This document shows positions 31,477 through 41,300 of a stretch of 64,000 nucleotides of DNA, piece by piece. This stretch comes from Dastarcus helophoroides (lineage: Eukaryota > Arthropoda > Insecta > Coleoptera > Bothrideridae), in the NCBI GenBank assembly GCA_028583605.1, contig CM053336.1, positions 28,564,312-28,628,311 on the forward strand. The letters are read 5' to 3'. The notes below the pieces were generated by a model that made no database searches, had not been told where the DNA came from, and was given only the letters and a program-made list of their open reading frames with translations. The position numbers and the translations under genes were made by a program. Position 1 is the first letter of the stretch. Each line of letters begins with the position of its first letter.

Positions 31477-34119
31477 GAGGGAAGTCACCAAATATGGAAT
31501 ACCATTTTGTTTTAGGGATATAAAAAAAAACTTCATAGAAATGAAAACAGTTTAATGTTATTACTAATCAGTCATACATTTATATGTAGTAATTAACAGC
31601 CTTTAATCAAATATATTAGTTATTAAATTACAATCTAACACAAAAACCAAAATTACAAATAAGTAACCAAATATGGAATAGGTACCCATATATGGAATAT
31701 AAGCATAAATCATCATATCAATAACAAAAATAGACATAAATATCTATGAGATCAAATAATTAAAAATAACATATTGTGATAAATGAAAGAAGTTACTTAA
31801 TTCACTTGCAAAAGTCACAGATCCAAGTATCAAACTCTGGACCAGCACAATCATAATGTGCCCAGAGCCCACACATTAAGCATTTAATCCAGCTTTCTCC
31901 ACTTTTATCCATGGAAAAAAGTCTTGAACAGAACATACATTCTGCATCAGCAGAGTCAGGAGATACTTGGTCCATCAACTCATCATGTTCACTGCCTTCA
32001 TCAAACTGGATATCGTCCTGTTCCTCAGAGTCTTCTTCTTCCCAATCATCCTTATTTTTCTTCGTTTGTTTCTTTCTCTTCGCAGTTTTCTTCTTATTCT
32101 TTGTCTTGACTAATTTACTTTCTTTTTCTTGTCTCTTCATATTTTTATTTACTAAATCATTTTTGTAGGGTGAAGATGTTATGGCTGCTGCTACAGCAGC
32201 TTTTCTTCCTCTGTTAGATACTTTTCTTCGTTTCTCTGGTGCTGGACTTATGGCATGCGGAGACACCAGACCCAAACTGCTGCGATTAAGCCCGGAAGTC
32301 GAGGGTGCAGGTTCAGGTTGTACATTAGCAGTTGTTTCTGGTACAGGTATTTCTATCAGAACTTGACCAGTTTCAGATCTTGATTCCAGTGGAGTGATAT
32401 TGGTTGTACAACAGCATTTTGTTGCGCAGCAATAAAGTCCACATCACTGAACACATTTTTATTTAAAGGCCATAATCCAGTGACTTTGAACCCGTTGGCT
32501 GCAATTTCACCTGTTTGTACTTTCAAATAGGATTTGCCAAACAGCTCCACAATATCATATGGACTTAGAGGTCTGTTGTTGTTTCTAATCCATGCGTATT
32601 TCCTCACTGTAGTATGTTTTTAATGGCCCCATGAAAGTCTTGTCTAACGGCTGCAATTTGTGAGTCGTATGTGGAGGTAACGAAACTATGTCCACGTTAT
32701 TTTCCCTAGCAATATCTATTATATCGATATTGTGAGTATGACTATAGTGTCCATCTAGTATCAGTAAAACCCTTGATTCAGGAGTCGGGTTGATGTGTTG
32801 AATAAAGTGCCTGAACCAGTCTGTAAAGATGTTCATTTGAATCCACCCTGATGGATGTGCAACTCCGACTGATCCTGGAGGACAGCCTCTCATTAGCTGA
32901 GCCCTCATATTTTTTCTGGGAAAAATAATGAACGGTGGCACAAAATGACCAGTAGCATTCATGCAAACAACTAATGTCATAAGAGATCCTCTTTCTGCTG
33001 ATGTCAGTGCAGCTATCTGGCGTTTACCTTTGTGACCGATGATTTGTGGTATCTTACTTTGTACTATTATGAGGCCTGATTCATCCACGTTGTAAATTCG
33101 ATTTGGTAGATAATTATTTTTAGTGTAAAGCTCTTCAAGGAGGTTGAAAAAAGCATCCACTTTTTCTTTATCAAATCCAAACGCTCTGGCAAAAGATGTA
33201 CCAGTTGGTCTTCTTATCGCAAGTTTATCTTTATGACGATTTAAAAATAACTTTAACCACTTTTTTCCAGCTATACCTGATTTACCGAAGGGATTCTGCA
33301 AGTTGTTTCGCTTTGCTAGCATATACGCCATACGGCGAAGATCAGTTCTTGTTAAACCGTGAAACTTGCTCTCCATCATTAATATGTATTCTACTAGCTG
33401 ACGTTCAAGTTCGGAGCCCAATATAGTTTTTCGTCCCAATGTAGTAGCTGCTGCCACTTCTGGAGACTGTTCATCTTGTTGGCATAAACGAAATAAAGTT
33501 GTCCTAGGCACTTGAAAATGCTGTGCCGCTTTCAAATATCCCATTTTCTTTCCCCGGACGAATTTTATAGCTTCTGCCATTTTTTCTTCATCCCAGATTT
33601 TTCGTTTCTTGGTTGATTGTGAAGCCGACATTCTAAAAACAAACATAACATATAATTTTTTAAAGAAATAGTAGCAAGTACCTATCATGTGAAATATAAA
33701 GACCCAATTATGGAATATTCCATAATTAGACACCGACGACTGTCCATATTTGGATTTTTATACTAGTTCAAACTCGTCTAAATATTTTTTCAAATCACAA
33801 TATTTTAATGACTGAAGATCACAAAATGTTGAAATAAACATAATATCGATATACTAAATAGTATAACACTTATGTATACATACCTAATAACTGGTAATAC
33901 TCATTTATTACTTATCTTTAAAATTTTCTGCGTGACAACAAAACAAAACACGCCTGCCACACGTGTAGCGTTCGCGCAACTGACACGATGGTGTGAGTGC
34001 GGTAGTAAATAGACCGAATGAAACAAAAGATGGTCGTGTGTTGCGTTTCATATTTATATTTTTAGAGAAATTAAGGTATTCCATATTAGGATACTATTCC
34101 ATATTTGGTGACTTTCCTC
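31477..34119 (-). mobile_element. Tigger/pogo-type DNA transposon, 2643 bp, inserted in the capsid gene
   Basis: The TIRs start GAGGGAAGTCACC / GAGGAAAGTCACC and share AAGTCACCAAATATGGAATA. A TA duplication flanks the element. Internally the CCAAATATGGAATA word recurs about 195 bp from the left end (31672-31686), with related ATTATGGAATATTCC and CCATATTTGG words near 33710-33755. These are subterminal repeats that probably bind the transposase. It encodes a transposase on the minus strand with two frameshifts. Confidence 0.9.
31802..33733 (-). pseudogene. Tigger/pogo transposase with C-terminal PHD-like finger, two frameshifts
   Basis: The N-terminal psq/CENP-B-type HTH reads RKIWDEEKMAEAIKFVRGKK and GYLKAAQHFQVPRTTLFRLC. 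A second HTH region and the DDE nuclease follow: IYNVDESGLIIVQ (first D), SRVLLILDGHYSHTHNIDII (second D) and LPPHTTHKLQPLDKTFMGPL (third D). The frame ends near 32585; [20 protein letters not shown] is in a second frame and [13 protein letters not shown] onward in a third. So single-base indels lie near 32600 and 32395. The tail is basic, then acidic (KDDWEEEDSEEQDD), ending in CMFC...WIKCLMCGLWAHYDC...CDFC, a PHD-like zinc finger. The transposase cuts and pastes at TA sites. Confidence 0.88.
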
Positions 34120-34121
34120 TA
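34120..34121. repeat. Tigger target-site duplication TA, right
   Basis: Right-hand copy of the TA flanking the transposon. The TIR complement GGTGACTTTCCTC ends at 34119. Confidence 0.85.
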
Positions 34122-34696
34122 ATATTCAACTTATAATTTTCACCATCATAAACAACTACGTTATTGTCACTCTTTGCTCTAATTAGGATTAATTCATGTT
34201 TACAATTTGGAATTACTTTTTTATAATCTTCGGCAAATCCTAAAAGCATCCATAAAGGCACGCAAAAGTTAAAATATCCATTTATGTTTTTCATACATCT
34301 GGAATTATCCAAAGACCATCCTGCGTTAAGCAAAGAATCGCTTTCCTCCTTAGTTAAAGAAACGTAATTTTTCAAGGTTGTTGTTATTCCAACATTTCTG
34401 CAATGATCAATTTCAACACCATTCAGTTCGTAACGAATTTCATCAAACATCATAGGTACACAATTGTTACTGAGTAATATTTGAGGATTATAAACACCTT
34501 TATCATCTAACAGAGATCCTTCTATATATAAATAACTTTCGCATGGTAGTAAGAGCAAATCTTGATTTTGTATACATATGCGAATATTATCGTTTGCGTT
34601 AAACGATTCTATGAACGGAGAATAAGAATGGTACATTTTATTGTTAATCGTTTCATCGAAACGGGGTGATGATAAAATATTTAGATATTTACTCAT
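34120..34696 (-). pseudogene. Polinton major capsid protein, N-terminal part
   Basis: The frame starts with ATG (SKYLNILSSPRFDETIN) at 34696. It contains NDNIRICIQNQDLLLLPCES, FDEIRYELNGVEID, RNVGITTTLKNYVSLT and WMLLGFAEDYKKVI, the conserved strands and helix of Polinton double jelly-roll capsid proteins. The frame is cut at 34121 by the Tigger. Capsid genes support the view that Polintons can form virions; this copy is broken by the insertion and by a frameshift further on. Confidence 0.88.
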
Positions 34697-35137
34697 TGCG
34701 TAATTGTATTCCGATAGATTTAAAAAAAAAATTATTTTCCTCTGTTAAAGGAATAAAAGAAGTAACTGGAGACGAAGTTTTTTTTTATCTTCTTCGATTC
34801 ACTTCTAAAGAGTTACTGACTCTTTTGGAAAATAAACTATCGTATTTTTTGTTTTTAGTTTTATTAAAACTATTATAAATCCCTTAGATTCCGCCTTTAA
34901 AGAACACGACATTGCATATATTTCAAACGATAGAAAAGTTAGAAATCAAGCGGACCTACGTCTTGCCGAAAAGGCTTGGCAAAGGGTAAAATCGAAAGAT
35001 TCAAAAATTGGTAAAAAAATAAATGCTTGGTTAATAACGAATATTATGAAATCTAAAGCAAAATTAGGCATGGGAATGAATTCCGATAAGCGTAATTGTG
35101 CTAAAAAGAAACGTAATATGAAAAAAAGCGCAGAAGT
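34690..35137 (+). pseudogene. Polinton phospholipase A2-like minor capsid protein
   Basis: A divergent start from the capsid gene. An upstream frame (34666-34878: YSLRNCIPIDLKKKLFSSVK, VFFYLLRFTSKELLTLL) ends at a stop. The next frame reads NPLDSAFKEHDIAYISNDRK, then AEKAWQRVKSKDSKIGKKIN and KAKLGMG with a basic tail (KKKRNMKKS), stopping at 35137. The HD-x-A-Y signature matches the catalytic His-Asp of parvovirus-type PLA2 domains found in Polintons, where it is thought to breach endosomes. The calcium-loop part expected before it is not readable. Confidence 0.7.
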
Positions 35138-35140
35138 TTA

Positions 35141-35632
35141 ATGACTCGCAAGAAAAGTCGAATAAAATACAATAACATTTTACATTTGAATAATATTTTA
35201 AAACATTTGATGATAAAATCAAAATCTGCTATAAAAAGAAAAAATCCTCCAAATGTAAAATCAGCTATCAAATTAGCATTAAATGAATCAAGAAAGGTTG
35301 CTGCAGGAAAGAAATTAAAACAACCATTAAGTCGAATTATACCCGAACCTAAAAGTGGAGGTATTTTGCCTTTCTTAGTTCCCTTATTTGCCGGCTTATC
35401 AGCTCTAGGGTCATTAGGCGGAGGTGCTGCTGCAATCGCTAGAGCTGTAAATAGCGCTAAAAATGCCCAAAAACAATTATCCGAAAGTCAGCGACATAAT
35501 AAACATATGGAAGCTATAGCCGTGGGAAAGGGTTTCTTCTTGAAACCATATCGTAAAGGTCTAGGATTGTATTTTAAACCAAAAAACTATGAAACTTGCT
35601 ACCCTCGAGACCCTAAGATGAAAACGATTTAA
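35141..35632 (+). CDS. Polinton small hydrophobic capsid-type protein (pX/pVI-like)
   Basis: An intact 163-codon frame starting ATG four bases after the previous stop. A basic N-terminal half (KSAIKRKNPPNVKSAIKLAL, KKLKQPLSRI) leads to a glycine-rich membrane-active segment GGILPFLVPLFAGLSALGSL followed by GGGAAAIARAVNSAKNAQKQ, then GKGFFLKPYRKGLGLYF. This matches the adenovirus pX/pVI-like protein of Polintons, which is packaged with DNA and cleaved by the element's protease. It lies between the PLA2-like gene and the protease, as expected. It is one of the few intact Polinton ORFs here. Confidence 0.75.
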   Translation: MTRKKSRIKYNNILHLNNILKHLMIKSKSAIKRKNPPNVKSAIKLALNESRKVAAGKKLKQPLSRIIPEPKSGGILPFLVPLFAGLSALGSLGGGAAAIARAVNSAKNAQKQLSESQRHNKHMEAIAVGKGFFLKPYRKGLGLYFKPKNYETCYPRDPKMKTI

Positions 35633-35640
35633 GAAATATA

Positions 35641-35968
35641 GGTCAACAAATTTTATGCAAATTTCGGGGAGTTTTTATGTTAGACGACTTACCTAAATCA
35701 CCCAAAAAAAACAGAATGTGGCATTGTAAATTTAGATAAATCCATTGGTTTAGGTACTCATTGGGTAGCATATTATAAACACAATAATTATTCGGATTAT
35801 TTCGATAGTTATGGAAATCTTCGACCACCTAAAGAAATCGTAAAATATTTAGGAAATAATATTCCTTATAATTATACGCAATATCAACCGTATAATACCG
35901 TAATCTGCGGACACTTATGTTTACAGTTCTTATACGAAAAATGTTTTCAAACAAGGGATACGCATTAA
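35641..35968 (+). pseudogene. Polinton adenain-like cysteine protease (PRO), frameshifted
   Basis: The N-terminal frame reads FRGVFMLDDLPKSPKK up to an A-run at about 35700-35710, where one base is gained or lost. The other frame continues GTHWVAYYKHNN (catalytic His), YFDSYGNLRPPKEIVKYLG (the acid region) and ICGHLCLQFLYE (catalytic Cys), stopping at 35968. It would mature the capsid proteins. Apart from the frameshift all catalytic residues look kept. Confidence 0.85.
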
Positions 35969-36510
35969 TCTTCTGATTTATTATTATGAGGTTTAAGTGT
36001 TTCTGAAAGGGATCGAGAGTGATTATGTGAGCGTGTGAAAAATATTTAGATTAACCTAAGAAGTGTTTTAAGTGCCCTTAAGATAATATTTAGCATCCTT
36101 CATGGTAAACATCCGTTTTACCTATCGTGATATTATTTCATGCGAAAATAATCGTTTTTATATATTGAACGCTGTTATTCTTAATTTCTTAAAATTTGTA
36201 AATTATGTTGGCACGATAAATGCGGCTTTTTATGCATTAATAAAGAATGCGAGATGAATAAGGGTCGTTACTGAAAAGGATTTCATACATTTATTAAGTT
36301 ATAACGAACCGAAATAATTTGATAAATTGTTATTAATCTATATAAACAGTAAGTAGATCTTTTAACTGTCATTCAATGTCAAATGATAGAGTGTTGAAGA
36401 CAGTTTATGTATGATTAACTATTGAAAAATTATCGATAAGTAGGTATCATGAATGAAGATGTCATTAAAAATATTGTACAAACACGTTAAAATTATTCGA
36501 AAAAAATATG
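35969..36510. other. Non-coding Polinton spacer
   Basis: Begins at the protease stop and ends at the Gypsy target site. No frame is supported. A packaging ATPase gene would often be found near here, but none is visible. Confidence 0.5.
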
Positions 36511-36514
36511 ATAG
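36511..36514. repeat. Gypsy target-site duplication ATAG, left
   Basis: ATAG here and at 42322-42325 flank the two LTR ends exactly. Confidence 0.85.
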
Positions 36515-36880
36515 TGTAACGCAATGTAAATAGATGAAATAGGATTTAGAATAGAATTGTAGAATTTAGTAAATAAAAAAAGTTTCTAGAAGCTTCTAAT
36601 AAGGGGAAAGCGGCCGCGATAACGAAACAAACGGCAGATAAGCGTTCCAGAAATTTCGGCATTCGATAAGCCTTATCTGCCGAAAATTCTGGAAGCCCCG
36701 GGCCGAAACTATAAAAAGGCGGTCAGTTTTCCCTCGAGTCAGTCAGTTAGAAGCAAGTTGGTTTGCAATTAGTAAATAATTAGTGAGTTACTGTTCAGTT
36801 GAAATATGCCGAGTTAATTCAGTAATAAAGTGGGTATAATCTATCACGTGTATCAATTCGAACCGATAACGCACGTAACA
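36515..36880 (+). repeat. Gypsy 5' LTR (366 bp)
   Basis: Starts TGTAACGC and ends GTAACA. It contains GCGGCCGC, a TATA-like CTATAAAAAGG at about 36708-36718, a probable initiator region around TCGAGTCAGTCAGTTAG (36734-36750) and an AATAAA-like TAATAAAGTGG near 36822. Interleaved inverted repeats lie at 36632-36694. Confidence 0.93.
36708..36750 (+). promoter_or_regulatory. Gypsy LTR core promoter
   Basis: CTATAAAAAGG is a good TATA box. About 25-35 bases downstream, CCTCGAGTCAGTCAG contains repeated TCAGT, the insect initiator consensus. The same arrangement is kept in the 3' LTR. Transcription should start near 36740. Confidence 0.65.
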
Positions 36881-36881
36881 T

Positions 36882-36898
36882 TTGGTGTCAGAAGCGGA
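36882..36898 (+). other. Gypsy primer-binding site
   Basis: TTGGTGTCAGAAGCGG directly follows the 5' LTR after one base. Same class as the isolated PBS at 13154-13170. Confidence 0.8.
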
Positions 36899-37014
36899 AT
36901 TATTCGTGGATTGTGCTTTATTACTCGAAAAAAAATTCGTGCCAGGTGCCGTAGTTGACTATCTCGGACGTTTTAAACTGTTAAATAGGTATACGAGGCG
37001 CGTCAAATAAATTC

Positions 37015-38397
37015 GTGAACATTCAAATACGCTTTATGGATACGAGATTAAAATCGGCGAAAATGGAACAACAAATGCAAGCGTTATTAGCAATGTTTAA
37101 AGAACAAGCAGAGGAAAGACGACAAGAAAAAGAACAAGAGGAAGAACGACGACGACAAGACGAAGAACGAAGACGACAAGAAAAAGAACAGGAGGAAGAA
37201 CGAAGACGACAAGACGAAGAACGAAGACGACAAGAAAAAGAACAGGAAGAAGAACGAAGACGACAAGAAAAAGAACAGGAGGAAGAACGAAGACGACAAG
37301 AAAAACAAGAAGAAGATCAGAAATGGAATGCGGAAAAACAAGAATTGCATAGTCTACTAGCAAATATAACTGAAAAAATGGGAGCCGACGTTACAAAAAT
37401 GAAAGAAGAAGTGAAAGAACAAATTAAAGGAATGAGAGAAGAAATGCAAGAAGAGATTGACGAAGTCAAAGAAGAATTCAACAGCAAGCTTCTTGATTTG
37501 ACAAATGCAACAAAGAGGGAGATCAGCAACATAAAAAATAACATGAAAAAGTTGCTAAGTGGACAAAGCACACAACATGAATCCGAAAGTGTACCTGCTA
37601 GTTCTTCCCAAAAGGTAAAACCTCCGACCTATGACGGAAAAACATCCTTCCACACCTACAGAAAACAGTTCAAAGCTGCTGCTAAGGCCAATCAGTGGAC
37701 GGAAAAAGCAAAGGCAACCTCATTAGTGGTATCCCTGCGCGGAGATGCTCTGGAATTACTCCGAACTCTATCGGATCAAGAACAAGCCAATTATGAAGAT
37801 CTAGTTAGGGCTTTAGAGCTGAGATTTGGAGACCAACTTTTGCAGCAAGTTGTCCAGTCGCAGCTGCTAGTAAGAAGACAGAAAAGTGGAGAAACGCTGC
37901 AAGAATTAGAGGCTGAAGTTAGAAGATTGGCGTACATCGCCTATCCAACAGCACCAACCGACTTTCTGGAACTCCACGCAGTTAGAATCTTCATAGAAGG
38001 GATAAGAGACCCGGAATTTCAGAGAGTAATACGCCTGTCAAACGTCCGAACATCAAGGGAGGCACTAATTAGAGCTTTGGAGGTTGAAGCCGCTTACAAG
38101 GTTTCAGAGCCAGGGGCGTCACGCAGAATAAGGAAATCAGACATCGAAGAGGCGACAAATGACCCTGATCTCGTGAACATAAACGCCAACATGAAGGAAA
38201 TGAACGCGAACATGAAGAAAATGGACGGGAGCATGAACACTAACTTGAAGAAAATTGACGCGAGCATTCAGGAACTGGTGGGGAGCCTCAAAGGCAAATC
38301 CAACAGAAGCACATGTTATAACTGTGGCAAACCGGGGCACTTCAAGAAAGATTGCAGGTCAGCCCCAAGAAGTCGACAAGCCCCACAGGAAAACTAA
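37015..38397 (+). CDS. gag: Gypsy Gag
   Basis: An intact frame of 460 codons; the first codon of the open frame (AAC preceded by GTG) may not be the true start and the ATG at 37036 (MDTRLKSAKMEQQ) is more likely. Residues about 30-105 are a Glu/Arg/Gln-rich coiled coil made of repeated EERRRQ(D/E)KEQE units, followed by further coiled coil. The retrotransposon capsid domain (KPPTYDGKTSFHTYRKQFKA, SLRGDALELLRTL, FGDQLLQQVVQSQLLVRRQK) follows, and one CCHC knuckle near the end (CYNCGKPGHFKKDC). It overlaps pol by 46 bases. Confidence 0.92.
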   Translation: MNIQIRFMDTRLKSAKMEQQMQALLAMFKEQAEERRQEKEQEEERRRQDEERRRQEKEQEEERRRQDEERRRQEKEQEEERRRQEKEQEEERRRQEKQEEDQKWNAEKQELHSLLANITEKMGADVTKMKEEVKEQIKGMREEMQEEIDEVKEEFNSKLLDLTNATKREISNIKNNMKKLLSGQSTQHESESVPASSSQKVKPPTYDGKTSFHTYRKQFKAAAKANQWTEKAKATSLVVSLRGDALELLRTLSDQEQANYEDLVRALELRFGDQLLQQVVQSQLLVRRQKSGETLQELEAEVRRLAYIAYPTAPTDFLELHAVRIFIEGIRDPEFQRVIRLSNVRTSREALIRALEVEAAYKVSEPGASRRIRKSDIEEATNDPDLVNINANMKEMNANMKKMDGSMNTNLKKIDASIQELVGSLKGKSNRSTCYNCGKPGHFKKDCRSAPRSRQAPQEN

Positions 38398-41300
38398 AAT
38401 CAGCCAGTGGGAAGGGGCACTTACTGGCTGGTGTCGAGCAACGAGCCCCCAAAACTCTTTCCATCAAACAGATAAAAAGGATCATGGAAAGTTTAGTAGT
38501 TGCAGCCAGCATAGATGGAAGGAATGTACAGGCCACAGTCGACACAGGCGCCATGGTTACTTTGGCACGAAGGAACATTCTACCGTCGCAACCGAAGGTA
38601 CTGTCGCAAAGAATGGTCCTCAGAACAGTTACGGGAGATACTGCGCCAATTATAGGAGAGGCAGACGTCATGATTGGTCTGGGAAAACTAAGGATTTCGC
38701 ATCGGGTGTTAGTGGCAGATATCGAAGACGAACTGATTCTGGGGATGGACGTAATCAGGCAACATGGTTTTACTTTCGACCCAGCGCAGAACATTTTAAA
38801 GATTGGAAATGAAGAGCTTGTCCTGACTACACCAAAGGACACTCCAAAGGAGGTAAGACTGTTTGTGATGGAAGGAGATTTGGGCTGCTGCGTTGGATTA
38901 GTGGAACCGACTTATGACATTTCCAAGAATTTGCTAGTGGCGAGATCCGTGGTTAAAGCATCTCAGAAGGTACCTGTGAGAGTTGCCAACGTGTTCCCAA
39001 CAGCACGCTCAATCAAAAAGGGTACTACTCTGGCAGTCTGTACCCCGGTAGCCTCAATAAGCTCCTTGGGAGACAGTTGTGCGCCAGTACAGGAAACGAA
39101 GATTGGACAAGTCAAGTTGGAAGTGGACTTGAAACACTTGTCCAAGGAAGAAGTAGTTCTGGCTAGTTCATTTCTAAAGAAAAACCACGGCGTTTTTACC
39201 GATGGAGACCGAAATCTAGGAAGGACCGACGTAGTTCGACACAAAATCAACACCGGCGATGCAACACCTATTCGTCAACCCCCTAGAAGATTACCGGTGG
39301 TCAAGCAAGAGGAAGTCGCGGGACTGGTTAAGAAGATGATGAAGGATGGAGTCATCGAGGAGTCCAATAGTCCATGGTCTTCCCCTGTAGTCTTGGTTAC
39401 AAAGAAGGACGGGTCAACAAGATTCTGTGTCGACTACCGGAAATTAAACGACGTCACTAAAAAGGACAGCTACCCCTTGCCAAGAATTGATGACACCCTA
39501 ACGACCTTGTCTGGGCCCACCTGGTTTTCAACTTTGGACTTGAAAAGTGGATATTGGCAAGTAAGCATAGACCCCGACGACAAAGAAAAGACGGCCTTTT
39601 CATCTGGGAGTGGATTATATCAGTTCACGGTTATGCCTTTTGGACTATGCAACGCACCGGCTACTTTCGAACGTCTAATGGAACTGGTACTTCGAGGACT
39701 CGCTTGGAAAACTTGCTTGGTTTACCTAGATGACGTCATGGTGATGGGCAAGAGCTTTAAAGAACATTTGGAAAATCTTCAAGAAGTTTTCGACAGATTA
39801 AAGCAAGCCAACTTAAAGCTGAATCCAAAGAAGTGCTCTTTGTTCCAAAGGAAAGCAGAATTTTTGGGCCACACTGTATCAGCCGCAGGAGTTGAAACTA
39901 ATATCAGCAAGACTCAAGCAATTCGTGACTGGCCAAGACCCAAAGACAAACATGAACTGAGGAGTTTCTTGGGGCTATGTACCTATTATAGAAGATTTGT
40001 GAAAAGTTTCGCCAACATCGCTGCGCCGTTGCATCAACTAACGGAAGGAAGAAGGCCGTACGTCTGGACTCCCGACTGTGATACCGCTTTCCGGAAACTG
40101 AAGTCCGCCTTGTGCACGAGCCCTATCTTGGCTTATCCTCAGCGAGATGGAAAATTCGTATTGGACACTGATGTCAGCAACGTCGGCATTGGGGCTGTGC
40201 TGTCCCAAGTTCAAGGCGGTGAAGAAAGAGTCATCGAATATTACAGCAAGATCCTGACGAAGCCAGAGAGGAACTATTGCACCACCAGGAAGGAACTTCT
40301 TGCGATAGTGAAGGCCCTGGAACACTTCCACAAGTACTTGTATGGGCAAGAATTCCTTATCAGGGCAGATCATTCGGCACTTTCTTGGTTACTCCGAATG
40401 AAGAACGGGGAGGGACAGACGGCTAGATGGTTAGAAAGGCTTCAGCAGTATCACTTCAAGGTGCATCATCAACCGGGACGACAGCATAACAACGCTGACG
40501 CTTTGTCCAGAAGACCTTGTGGTGATTGCAAACACTGCAAACGAGTTGAGGACCATAAGGACATGGTGAATATAAGAGTCACTTCTGTCCAGCCAGAAGA
40601 CGAATGGACTGTTGAAGGTCTTCGGAAGCTACAGAGGAGCGACGCTGATATCGGACCCATATTGGAATGGAAAGAAGCTGGAGACAGACCGGAATGGCAA
40701 GAGGTTTCCGACAGAAGTCCAGCTCTTAAGAATTTGTGGGCTCAATGGAAATCCCTCCAGGTCGAGGACGGGGTATTGAAGAGAGCATGGGAAAGCGCGG
40801 ATGGAAAGCGTGTCAACTTGCAGTTGGTGGTGCCTCAGGAGAAGATTCCAAAGGTCTTGTGGGAGGTGCACAATGGGACTTCTGGTAGACAACTAGGGAT
40901 GAACAAGACCCTGGAGAAGGTTCGAAAACGGTTCTATTGGGTTAACTGCAGAGAGGACGTCGAGCGGTGGTGTCGGAAATGTGTCACCTGTGCTGCTTCC
41001 AAGGGTCCTCGTACGAGAACCAAAGGGGCTCTGAAGCAATATAATGTGGGAGCTCCATTTGAAAGAATTGCAATCGATATGGCAGGACCATTCCCAGCTT
41101 CAGACGATGGAAACAAGTACATCCTGGTGGCCATGGATTATTTCACTAAATGGCCTGATGCTTATGCCATCCCGAACCAGGAAGCCACCACAGTCGCAAG
41201 GGTTCTTGTGGACAACTTCATCTGTCGATTTGGTGTTCCCTTTGAACTACACTCGGACCAGGGAAGGAACTTTGAATCGGGGGTTTTCCAAGAGGTATGT

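Noticed and set aside
37087..37571. Minus-strand frames rich in Phe/Leu/Ser
   Set aside because: They are the antisense of the Glu/Arg/Lys-rich coiled-coil repeats of Gag.
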